Origin: Roseomonas sp.
GTDB lineage: Bacteria > Pseudomonadota > Alphaproteobacteria > Acetobacterales > Acetobacteraceae
DNA: 34,736 nt
Assembly (NCBI GenBank): GCA_020249465.1
Contig: JADCFP010000083.1
Location: 1-34,736 of the forward strand
Direction of reading: 5' to 3'
Below the pieces are notes generated by a model. That model was not told the origin of the DNA. It saw only the letters and a program-made list of their open reading frames with translations, and did no database searches. Positions 17,482 to 24,939 of this stretch are shown here, piece after piece. A program made the translations under genes and the position numbers. Every line of letters starts with the position of its first letter. Position 1 is the stretch's first letter.

Positions 17482-18456
17482 ATGCTCCTGCTTCCCCGTC
17501 GCCGCGCGCTGCTCGCCGCCCCTTTGCTTGCCGGCCTCATGCCGCGCGTTGCGCGGGCACAGGCGGAATGGCCCAGCCGGCCCATTCGAATCATTATCCC
17601 CTCGGCGGCCGGGGGTGCTGCGGATTTCATCGGGCGCACGCTTGGGCGTTTTCTGGAACCGCATCTGCGCCAACCGGTCGTGGTGGATAATCGCCCTGGC
17701 GCTGGCGGCATCACGGGGACCGAAGCCGCCAAGCAAGCCGCGCCGGATGGCTACAGTTTTTTGATCGCCACCAATTCCACCCATTCGGCCAATCAATTTC
17801 TCTATCGCCGCCTGCCCTATGATCCGGTGCAGGATTTCAGCCATATCGGCATGATGGGTAGTTTTGCGACCATTGCGGTGGTTGCCGCTGATGCGCCGTT
17901 CAAATCCATCCCCGCGCTGATCGCCCATGCCCGCGCCAATCCAGGGCGCGTGTTTTTCGGCTATTACTCATCGTCTTCGCAGGTGCCGGCGGCGCTGCTC
18001 AAGGCGCGCGCCAAACTGGATATTACCGGCGCGGCCTATCGCAACATTACGCAAATCGTACCGGATTTGATCAGCGGGCAGATTCAATTCGCCTTCCTTG
18101 ATAGTCTTTCCGCCGCCCCTGCACTGCAATCGGGCCGCGTGGTGCCGATTGGCGTTTCCGCCGCGCGCCGCATGCCGCAATATCCCGATTTGCCCTTGGT
18201 GTCTGAAGCGCTGCCGGATTTCGTGGTGGAAGGCTGGTTCGGCCTGACGGCACCGGCGCGCACCCCGCGCCCGGTGCTGGAGCGCATGCAAACCCTGTTG
18301 CGCCAGGCGGTGGAAGACCCCGCTGTGGCGGAAGCCCTGACTCGCCAGGGCCTTTCACCAGGCTTCCGCGGTGCCGAGGAGATGGAGCGCTTCCTGGTGG
18401 CGGATCGTGCGCGCTGGCAGGAATGGGTACGCATCGCGGGCATTGAACCGGAATGA
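17482..18456 (+). CDS. Bug/TctC family periplasmic solute-binding protein
   Basis: A 324-residue Bug-type binding protein for a carboxylate-like ligand. The ATG at 17482 opens a signal peptide MLLLPRRRALLAAPLLAGLMPRVARA with an RRR motif that may be Tat-dependent. Upstream in-frame codons run into the tRNA and are not coding. Family motifs are RIIIPSAAGGAADFIGRTL (ligand loop, with SAAGG in place of the usual PPGG), VVVDNRPGAGGITGTE, APDGYSFLIA, RLPYDPVQDFSHIG and the C-terminal YPDLPLVSEALPDF. Its stop overlaps the start of the alpha/beta hydrolase by ATGA, so they form a transport-hydrolysis pair. No TctA/TctB is present. Confidence 0.9.
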   Translation: MLLLPRRRALLAAPLLAGLMPRVARAQAEWPSRPIRIIIPSAAGGAADFIGRTLGRFLEPHLRQPVVVDNRPGAGGITGTEAAKQAAPDGYSFLIATNSTHSANQFLYRRLPYDPVQDFSHIGMMGSFATIAVVAADAPFKSIPALIAHARANPGRVFFGYYSSSSQVPAALLKARAKLDITGAAYRNITQIVPDLISGQIQFAFLDSLSAAPALQSGRVVPIGVSAARRMPQYPDLPLVSEALPDFVVEGWFGLTAPARTPRPVLERMQTLLRQAVEDPAVAEALTRQGLSPGFRGAEEMERFLVADRARWQEWVRIAGIEPE

Positions 18457-19277
18457 TGGTGTGGCCTCTGCCGGGCTTGCAACGCATCGCGCTGCCGCGC
18501 GCGGCGGTTTATGCGCAGGCAGGGCAAGGCCCGGTCATTCTGTGTATTCCAGGCGGCTATCACGGCGCCTTTTGTTTCGGGCCATGGCTTGCGCTGCTGG
18601 GCCGTGCTGGCATCGCCGCCGCAGCGCTTGAACCGCGCGGCAAGGGCAGCTTTGCCTTTTTGGCTGATCCCACAACGGGCATTCCCGAATATGCGGAAGA
18701 TGCCGTGCAGGCCGCGCGCGCCTTGGCGCAACCTGTCGTGCTGCTGGGGCATTCGCTCGGCGCGCTGGTGGCGATGCGCGCTGCCGAAATGCTGGGTGAT
18801 GCGGCGGGGCTTTTGTTGGTGGCGCCATCGCCACCCGGCAATCTGCCAGGCGCAGCCCCCGTGCCGCCAGTCGCGGAAGGCGCCATGCTGCCGCCGCCTG
18901 ATATCGCTGCCATCCGCTCGCGCTATCTCGGGGATCAGGATATCGCCGACATTGCCGCCTATCGCGCCGCGCTATCGGCAGAATCACCACGCGTCTTGAA
19001 TGACCGTTACCAGCTCCGCATCCCCATCGCGCGCGAAAATCTGCGCGCTATGCCAGGTCTGGTGATTGAGGCTGGGCGGGATGATGCCGCGCGCCACCCG
19101 CCTGGGCAGGACCTCGCGATCGCGGAGTTTTTTGGCCTTGATTATCAGATGCTGTGCGACATGCCGCATTGCATGATGTGGCAACCCTGGGCCGAGGCCA
19201 GCCTTGCCCCCATCATCGCTTGGCATGGCGCGCAATTCGGCGCCGCCGCCTCACCCGAATCCAAGCGCGGCGAATAA
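18453..19277 (+). CDS. Alpha/beta hydrolase
   Basis: A 274-residue soluble hydrolase of the alpha/beta fold, probably an esterase or lactonase. The oxyanion region is CIPGGYHGAFCFGPW. The nucleophile elbow GHSLG lies at 99-103 with Ser101, a likely acid is Asp210 or Asp211 in EAGRDDA, and the catalytic His is His239 in DMPHCMMW. No signal peptide is seen, so it acts in the cytoplasm. It starts inside the stop codon of the preceding Bug gene, which suggests that it acts on an imported ester, lactone or thioester. The specific substrate is unknown. The start could also be the ATG one codon later. Confidence 0.86.
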   Translation: MMVWPLPGLQRIALPRAAVYAQAGQGPVILCIPGGYHGAFCFGPWLALLGRAGIAAAALEPRGKGSFAFLADPTTGIPEYAEDAVQAARALAQPVVLLGHSLGALVAMRAAEMLGDAAGLLLVAPSPPGNLPGAAPVPPVAEGAMLPPPDIAAIRSRYLGDQDIADIAAYRAALSAESPRVLNDRYQLRIPIARENLRAMPGLVIEAGRDDAARHPPGQDLAIAEFFGLDYQMLCDMPHCMMWQPWAEASLAPIIAWHGAQFGAAASPESKRGE

Positions 19278-19489
19278 GCCACAAGCTGGCCGCCCAAGCC
19301 GCCCGAAGAGTTCCATTGCGGGACCAGATCCCACCTCCCAGCCCATCCGCGCTTGGAGATCGGCTCGGCACGATTCAGCCGGACAAGACATTCATCTTCG
19401 CAGAAAAATAGCTTTGTATCATTTTTTGGAAGTCTGAGAAGCGAGAATGCCATCTAAGGCAGCTTTTTTGGTTCAGTTAAGGTAAATTT

Positions 19490-19507
19490 AAGGAGGCTTA
19501 CACATTC
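19490..19507 (+). promoter_or_regulatory. Displaced strong Shine-Dalgarno upstream of the RTX gene
   Basis: AAGGAGG (19490-19496) is the best ribosome site in the area but lies 37 bases before the ATG used for the RTX gene. Seven bases after it is an ATT codon (19504) in frame with that ATG and with no stop between. The ATG itself has only GAGAGGG about 7-13 bases upstream. The ATG is still the more likely start, and the upstream site may act as a ribosome standby element. Confidence 0.3.
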
Positions 19508-19533
19508 TACACAATCAGAGAGGGTATATTATC

Positions 19534-21957
19534 ATGTCAGAAGCAACCGACAGTTATATTTCAGGTGGGGCCAACAACGATCTGCTTGGCGGCGCTGCGG
19601 GAAAGGATACAATCGATGGTGGGTTAGGCGACGACACCATCGGCGCCCAGGGCGGCGATGATTCCGTCTTGGGCGGTGATGGCAATGATCTGATCGATGG
19701 CGGCAGCGGCGCGGATACTATGCGTGGCGGTGCAGGCAATGACTCTATCCAGGACCCCTCCGGCAGCAACCTCATCCTGGGGGATGCGGGCGCCGATATC
19801 CTCAGGGGCGGCATCGAAAGCGACACCTTGGATGGCGGCGCAGACGCCGATACGCTTTCCGGCAGAAATGGCAATGATTCGCTTTTCGGCGGTGATGCCA
19901 GCGATTTTCTGGATGGCGGCAATGGCAATGACACGCTGTTGTCCACGGCTGGCAATGACACCATGCTGGGCGGTGCTGGCGATGACTCCATCATTGGTTT
20001 TGCTGCAGATTCCATTGATGGCGGTACAGGCAATGACACCATTTTCGGCGGCTCTGGCGTTGAAACAATCATCGGTGGCGGCGGCAATGATTGGATTGAT
20101 TTTTCCGCTGGCAATGACATCCAGACCTATCCGCCGGATACCGGCAATGACACACTGATTGGTGGCAGTGGGTCCGATACACTTTATCTATCGGCAGGGT
20201 CCTGGATCCAAGCCACTGAAGGCATCTGGACAACCTATGTTCAGGGCACAACTCGCCTCTACGTGCGGGAATGGGAAAACGTCCTGGGCGCGATTTCCCT
20301 CCGTAGTGTGAACCTAGTGGGTGACAATGCGGATAATTCCTTGATTGGCGGAAATCTCGACGATGTGCTTGCCGGCTTGGGCGGTGCTGATACGCTCGTT
20401 GGCAACGCGGGCAATGACTCGCTTGATGGCGGTGAGGGTAATGACTCGCTTCTCGGCGGCGAGGGTCAGGATACACTTCTTGGCGGTACCGGCAGTGATG
20501 TCTTGGATGGGGGCAATGGCAATGATCGCCTTGAAGGTGGGGATGGCAATGATACATTTTATGGCGGGGCTGGGGACGATACGCTACTAGGTGGCGCGGG
20601 GCGCGACCATTTTGAAGGAAATGCCGGCAATAATCTCTTTAATGGTGGCGGCGGGGGCGATGATTACGTTTCCTACAACAATGCCAACCAGGGTGGCTTC
20701 GGCGTTTCGGTCAATCTTGTTACGACCATCGCTTCGAACACCTATGGCGGCATCGATACGCTCATCGCCATTCGGGGCATTCAGGGCTCGGCGCAAAGCG
20801 ATACCCTGATTGGTTCGGATCAGGTTTCGGGCACACTTGGATTGTCTGGCCATCAAAACAGTGGGACAAGTTTCTTCGCTTCTTTTGGTTCGGATCTGAT
20901 AAATGGAACGCTTCCCTTAGCCTCCAACAACATGTCTTATGCTGCTTTCGGCGTAGCTGACAGCACCATCAGCGCCACCTATAGTAATTATTTGAATGCA
21001 ATGGTCAGCAAGTCCATCGGTGGTGAGGATACGCTGATCAACATCAATAATATTTTTGGCACTGCAGGCGGTGATGTCCTGAATGGATCACCAACAGGGG
21101 CGCCCCAAGACACATTCTTCATGCCGATCAGCCTCCAGGGGCTTGGGGGAAATGATACGATCAATGGTTTTGGAATAACACTAAATCGTGCGGATTATTC
21201 TGGTGCAACGTCTGCGGTCATCGCCGATCTTGGTGCGGGGTCCGCCAATGATGGTCAGGGCGGCGTGGACAGCCTTCTGAATGTAAGACGTATCCTGGGT
21301 TCAAGCTTCAATGACACGATCACGGGGAGCGCAGGCGATGATATCATCGAAACACGCGCGCCGGGCAGCCATCGCCTGGACGGTGGAGTTGGCGTCAATT
21401 CATATCATTTCATGGAAGGCGCAGATGGCAATAGCCCTGTCTTGATTGACCTTGGCACCACCCTGGCACAAGGCGGCGGTTATGTTGGGTCTGTCGTGAA
21501 GGCGGGCGGCGGCACAGATACGCTTACTCGCTTTGACCAAGCGCGCGGCGCAGACGGCAATGACACGCTTTACGGTACGCCCGGCGACGATACATTGTCT
21601 GGCGCGGCCGGTGATAACCTGTTTGACGGCAGGGGCGGCATAAATGCAATCGATTATGGCACGCATTGGTACGGTTCCGTCCCGACCCATGGCATTATCT
21701 TGAACCTTGGCACAGGCCGCGCGACCAATCCTTGGGATGGCACAGACATCATCGGCAATATTCAATCTGTTATCGGTACCATATTCTCTGACAGCTTGAT
21801 CGGTAGCGCAATAGCCGAAACGCTGCTGGGCGGCCTTGGTAATGATACCATGTATGGCGGCGGCGGTGCCGATAGCCTGTCCGGTGAGGCGGGCGATGAT
21901 GTGATCCTTGTTGGCGGAACCAACTCCGTCGATATTCTTGCCCTATTCATAAGCTAA
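19534..21957 (+). CDS. RTX-type calcium-binding repeat protein, putative type I secreted
   Basis: An 807-residue acidic protein made almost wholly of repeats. Calcium-binding nonapeptides of the GGxGxDxUx type fill residues about 18-215 and 266-375, with a short last block at about 762-795 (for example GGDGNDLID, GGAGNDSIQ, GGEGNDSLL). Between them (about 376-760) is a second tier: five copies of a GGxDTLxxIxxIxGT...DxLxGS unit at about 405-428, 496-519, 576-599, 658-681 and 735-758, roughly 80 residues apart. There is no N-terminal signal peptide. The extreme C-terminus VDILALFIS (Asp followed by hydrophobics) fits an uncleaved type I secretion signal. No ABC/MFP secretion genes or enzyme domain are visible. 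The gene is AT-richer than its neighbours, suggesting transfer. Confidence 0.9.
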   Translation: MSEATDSYISGGANNDLLGGAAGKDTIDGGLGDDTIGAQGGDDSVLGGDGNDLIDGGSGADTMRGGAGNDSIQDPSGSNLILGDAGADILRGGIESDTLDGGADADTLSGRNGNDSLFGGDASDFLDGGNGNDTLLSTAGNDTMLGGAGDDSIIGFAADSIDGGTGNDTIFGGSGVETIIGGGGNDWIDFSAGNDIQTYPPDTGNDTLIGGSGSDTLYLSAGSWIQATEGIWTTYVQGTTRLYVREWENVLGAISLRSVNLVGDNADNSLIGGNLDDVLAGLGGADTLVGNAGNDSLDGGEGNDSLLGGEGQDTLLGGTGSDVLDGGNGNDRLEGGDGNDTFYGGAGDDTLLGGAGRDHFEGNAGNNLFNGGGGGDDYVSYNNANQGGFGVSVNLVTTIASNTYGGIDTLIAIRGIQGSAQSDTLIGSDQVSGTLGLSGHQNSGTSFFASFGSDLINGTLPLASNNMSYAAFGVADSTISATYSNYLNAMVSKSIGGEDTLININNIFGTAGGDVLNGSPTGAPQDTFFMPISLQGLGGNDTINGFGITLNRADYSGATSAVIADLGAGSANDGQGGVDSLLNVRRILGSSFNDTITGSAGDDIIETRAPGSHRLDGGVGVNSYHFMEGADGNSPVLIDLGTTLAQGGGYVGSVVKAGGGTDTLTRFDQARGADGNDTLYGTPGDDTLSGAAGDNLFDGRGGINAIDYGTHWYGSVPTHGIILNLGTGRATNPWDGTDIIGNIQSVIGTIFSDSLIGSAIAETLLGGLGNDTMYGGGGADSLSGEAGDDVILVGGTNSVDILALFIS

Positions 21958-22039
21958 CACTGGTGCCGTTTTCCGAGAGCGTTTTCAATGAAGGAGAATG
22001 TACTCGGCAGCTCGGAAACCAGGGCAAATCAAAGCGCCA

Positions 22040-22369
22040 TTAGGCAACAGCCACGCGCGCTTCGGCGCGCGCCTGACGGCCTTTTTCATCGGTCCAGATG
22101 AATTCAAAATGGCCTGGCTTCTCCAACCGCACGAAAAACACATGGTAGGGGTTGGTTGCGGTGCCATTCTGGAAATCGGCGGCAAAGAGCGTTTCGCCAT
22201 TCAGCCGCACCATAAGCCGCGTCAACATATCGCGCGCCAAGGCGCGGCCTGCTTCATAGCGCAGCCCGGTTTCCATCGGGTGTTCGATCAGGGTGCGGAT
22301 TTCAATCACCTCACCAGCGCGGGCGCTGCGCGGGATGCGAATGCGAGGCTGGGATGGCAGCGCGCTCAT
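22040..22369 (-). CDS. soxZ: SoxZ sulfur-carrier complex subunit
   Basis: Partner of SoxY in the SoxYZ heterodimer that holds sulfur intermediates on a swinging cysteine arm. The 109-residue product begins MSALPSQPRIRIPRSARAGE and contains EVIEIRTLIEHPMETG, FVRLEKPGHFEFIWTDEKG and a beta-sandwich pattern typical of SoxZ. There is no signal peptide, as expected, because SoxZ is exported by piggyback on SoxY. The start at 22369 overlaps the soxY stop by ATGA. An alternative start three codons earlier lacks this coupling. Confidence 0.93.
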   Translation of the reverse strand: MSALPSQPRIRIPRSARAGEVIEIRTLIEHPMETGLRYEAGRALARDMLTRLMVRLNGETLFAADFQNGTATNPYHVFFVRLEKPGHFEFIWTDEKGRQARAEARVAVA

Positions 22370-22791
22370 GAAAGGCACCCCCCGGCGCCAACACGCAACT
22401 CCGCGCTGGTACGCAGAACGCGCCCGGTGCTGGTTTCCGCCAGCACGATCAGGCGCTGATCTTCCGCGAGGCGAATGCGCGTTTGCACTTCAGCGCGCGC
22501 CAGCATCGGTGTCAGCCGAAAAGTTGCCACACCTGGCGTTGGGTTGCGGGAAGCAAAAACATGAATCGCGGTGATGTGGTCCTGAGCTGTCATCGGACTT
22601 TCCACCACAATGCCGAGCGGTACCTGACCGCCATTTTCCGCAAGCGTGGGCACGCGGAGAAGAATGCCGCCATCAGTCACGGCCTTGTCGCCAACCGCAT
22701 CCCGGAGCGCGGTGCTCAGCGCCTCATTAGCCCGCGCCGCGGCAGCGAAGGGCAGCGCAAGTAGCGCGAGGCAGGTTCTGCGAGCGATCAT
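22366..22791 (-). CDS. soxY: SoxY sulfur-carrier protein
   Basis: Periplasmic sulfur carrier of 141 residues. The ATG at 22791 is preceded by GGAGG 6-10 bases upstream, better than in-frame alternatives at 22803 and 22854. The leader MIARRTCLALLALPFAAAARA has an RR and fits Tat-type export of the SoxYZ pair. The SoxY core includes VPLGIVVESPMTAQDHITAIHVFASRNPTPGVATFRLTP, and the protein ends GAGGCLS with the substrate-binding Cys139. Classical SoxY ends GGCGG, so the last two residues differ. No soxA, soxX, soxB or soxCD is in the window. Upstream on the same strand is a YedE-type transporter. Confidence 0.9.
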   Translation of the reverse strand: MIARRTCLALLALPFAAAARANEALSTALRDAVGDKAVTDGGILLRVPTLAENGGQVPLGIVVESPMTAQDHITAIHVFASRNPTPGVATFRLTPMLARAEVQTRIRLAEDQRLIVLAETSTGRVLRTSAELRVGAGGCLS

Positions 22792-22872
22792 CAACACCTC
22801 CATGCCGCACCGAAGAAGGGTTGTGCAGCAAGAAATTCTCCAGTCAAGGGCCATTGAAAGGCCTGATCGTGG

Positions 22873-22882
22873 TTCATATGAA
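22873..22882. repeat. 10-bp perfect palindrome upstream of soxY
   Basis: TTCATATGAA is self-complementary and lies 82 bases before the soxY start, in the 191-base gap between the YedE-type gene and soxY. It is a possible operator of a dimeric regulator and would give soxYZ its own control. A palindrome of this size can also occur by chance. No convincing -35/-10 pair was found beside it. Confidence 0.3.
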
Positions 22883-22982
22883 GGGTGAATTTTCCAGACG
22901 CAAGCGAATTTTTTAATGCTATCAGCGGATTAGATGGGATAAAGGGCTTGCTGCCTGGGTGGTAAAATTTGGAAATTCTTTC

Positions 22983-24131
22983 TCAGCGATCCAGGCGGAA
23001 TAACGGGCGCAAATGCAGCCCAACCCAATTGCCGGCGAGCCCCGGCAGTATCCAAAGCCAGCCATGCAGGCTGCCGGAAGCAATCCCCGCCACATAGGCG
23101 CTGATATTGCAGCCCGAGGCCATGACGGCGCCATAGCCAAGCAGGAGCCCGCCCAGCACGGAAGCGCAACAATGCCGCCATGGCAGGCGCCATTGCGGCT
23201 TGATGCGCGCCACAAGTGCTGCGGCGAAAAACGCGCCAAGCATCAGGCCGAAATTCATGACACTGCTGCGCTCTGCGAGCAGCGGGCGGAAAAGGGCTTC
23301 CGTGCGTGTCGGGTCTTCCCAAAAGGCCCAGAAGGCCGGTTCGTCCCAGCCGAATTCCGCGACAATGCGCGACCCCCAGAGTGGGAAAGACGCCGTGATC
23401 ACCCAGGGTCGCCCCGCAGCCCAGAGTGTCATGATATTCAGGACAGCAAGAATAATGGCGGCCAAGCCCCAGGACCAAAGCCGCGGTGATGCCGCTGATG
23501 GCGCGCTGAAGATCGGTTCAACACGACCATGGCGGCGTTGTTCGATCACGCGCGAAAGCATTGCCACCAATAGAAAAATCGTGAGGCTGCCGATCATGGT
23601 CGGCCATACCCCGATCAGCTCCGGCAGGGATGTCGCGGCAAGCGCCGGCAGATCGGCCCATCTTTCGAAATCATAGGCCGCGATGGTGGCGCCGATGATG
23701 AAAAATAGCAGCGTCAGCAGCATGCGCGTATTTCCCCCGCCCGCGGTATAGAGTGTGCCGGAAGCGCAGCCGCCACCCAATTGCATGCCGATGCCGAAGA
23801 TGAAGGCGCCTATGATCACCGCAACACCAGCGGGAAAGACAATGCCGCGCACCGGCGCACCGCCGAGTGTTGCCGCATGAATGGTGGGCAGCATGATGAC
23901 AACCAGAATGCCAAGCATGAGCATCTGTGCGCGCAGCCCCGCCCCACGCCCTTCTGCCAATGCCTGGCGAAAACTACCGGCAAAGCTGAAGGCGCCGCGA
24001 TACAGCGTGAAGCCAAGCGCTGCACCAAGCGCCCAAAGCAGCGCGTGATTGCCGCCGTAATTCAACCCCAGCCCAAGCGCGCCCGCCAGCAAGAGCAAGG
24101 CTGCGATGGTGGCGGGCAGGGCTTGTGGCAA
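22983..24131 (-). CDS. YeeE/YedE (TsuA-like) family sulfur-compound transporter
   Basis: Integral membrane protein of 382 residues with about ten hydrophobic segments, e.g. ALLLLAGALGLGLNYGG, LGILVVIMLPTIHAA and LLTLLFFIIGATIAAY. It carries the two conserved half-sites of the family: GMQLGGGCASGTLYTAGGG with Cys122, and GYGAVMASGCNISAYVAGIASGSLHGW with Cys341. In TsuA, cysteines in equivalent motifs relay thiosulfate across the membrane. It starts at a TTG (24131) with AAAGG about 9 bases upstream, 18 bases after the lysE-type stop. Linkage to soxYZ downstream supports transport of thiosulfate or a related sulfur species. Confidence 0.88.
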   Translation of the reverse strand: MPQALPATIAALLLLAGALGLGLNYGGNHALLWALGAALGFTLYRGAFSFAGSFRQALAEGRGAGLRAQMLMLGILVVIMLPTIHAATLGGAPVRGIVFPAGVAVIIGAFIFGIGMQLGGGCASGTLYTAGGGNTRMLLTLLFFIIGATIAAYDFERWADLPALAATSLPELIGVWPTMIGSLTIFLLVAMLSRVIEQRRHGRVEPIFSAPSAASPRLWSWGLAAIILAVLNIMTLWAAGRPWVITASFPLWGSRIVAEFGWDEPAFWAFWEDPTRTEALFRPLLAERSSVMNFGLMLGAFFAAALVARIKPQWRLPWRHCCASVLGGLLLGYGAVMASGCNISAYVAGIASGSLHGWLWILPGLAGNWVGLHLRPLFRLDR

Positions 24132-24149
24132 AACGCTCAGCCTTTCTTC

Positions 24150-24746
24150 TTAGAAAATGAATACCGGAATAAGGGACGCCACCAATGCCAAGGCCATGGC
24201 GTAATTGAAAAGCCGAAATGCGCGATCGGAGGTCAGTATTCGGCCAATGGCGACACCAAACCCACACCACAGAGTTGAGGAAATAATACCCGAAAACATG
24301 AACGCTGCCGCCACGCGCGCAGCCTCGGACCAGACAGGCGCCTCGGGCAGGGTATAGGCGGCCAGCGCCCCCACCGCCATGATCCAGGCCTTAGGATTGA
24401 CCCATTGAAAGCCCGCCGCTTCGAAAAACCCGATGGGCTTCGCGGTGCCAGCGGCCTTGCCGCGACCTGCGGTCGCGATGCGCCAGGCGAGGTAAAGCAT
24501 ATAGGCAGCCCCGGCATATTTCAGCGCCAGATGCAGCCAAGGCAGCGCGGTGAAAACCGTGCCCAAACCAAGTCCAATCGCGAGTACCATGGCCGGAAAG
24601 CCAAGAATAATCCCAAGCATGTGCGGCACGGCCCGACGAAAGCCGAAATTGGCGCCGGAGGCCGTCAGCATGGCGTTGTTCGGCCCTGGCGTACAGCTTG
24701 TGGTCAAGGCGAAACCAATCAGCGCCCAAAAAAGCGGATCATTCAA
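24150..24746 (-). CDS. LysE/RhtB family transporter
   Basis: A 198-residue inner-membrane exporter of the LysE/RhtB superfamily, with six hydrophobic segments. The N-terminal signature FALTTSCTPGPNNAMLTASGANFGFRRAVPHMLGI is strongly conserved, as is FFEAAGFQWVNPKAWIMAVGA in the middle. The family exports amino acids such as homoserine, threonine, lysine or cysteine derivatives; the substrate here is unknown. The start is a TTG at 24746 with AAGG 9-12 bases upstream. It heads a minus-strand run with the YedE-type gene and soxYZ; if these are one unit, a sulfur-containing amino acid would be a reasonable substrate. Confidence 0.9.
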   Translation of the reverse strand: MNDPLFWALIGFALTTSCTPGPNNAMLTASGANFGFRRAVPHMLGIILGFPAMVLAIGLGLGTVFTALPWLHLALKYAGAAYMLYLAWRIATAGRGKAAGTAKPIGFFEAAGFQWVNPKAWIMAVGALAAYTLPEAPVWSEAARVAAAFMFSGIISSTLWCGFGVAIGRILTSDRAFRLFNYAMALALVASLIPVFIF

Positions 24747-24939
24747 TGGCGGTAACCTTGCGGTTGGGATGATGACTACAATGCTCGCCTAAGGCGTTTC
24801 GACCATGCATGCAATAAGGTGGTGCGGGCACAGCCTCGCCGTAATTGGTGTGGGCCTGAAATGGCGCAAGCGTGCGGCGGCGCTTCTATGCGAATGCTTG
24901 CAAACACGGCATAAAGCACGAAGCAAAAGGAGCAATCGC

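Noticed and set aside
19448-19469. Possible terminator TGCC-loop-GGCA followed by six T before the RTX gene
   Set aside because: The stem is only four base pairs, too weak to call.
19554-20120. Minus-strand frame rich in Ser-Leu-Pro repeats opposite the RTX gene
   Set aside because: The repeats are the reverse reading of the RTX nonapeptides.
22792-22982. SqrR-type ATTC-N8-GAAT site upstream of soxY
   Set aside because: ATTC and GAA(C) occur near each other, but with the wrong spacing and last base.
24806-24813. TGCATGCA palindrome between lysE and the Bug gene
   Set aside because: An eight-base palindrome is expected by chance, and no promoter elements adjoin it.
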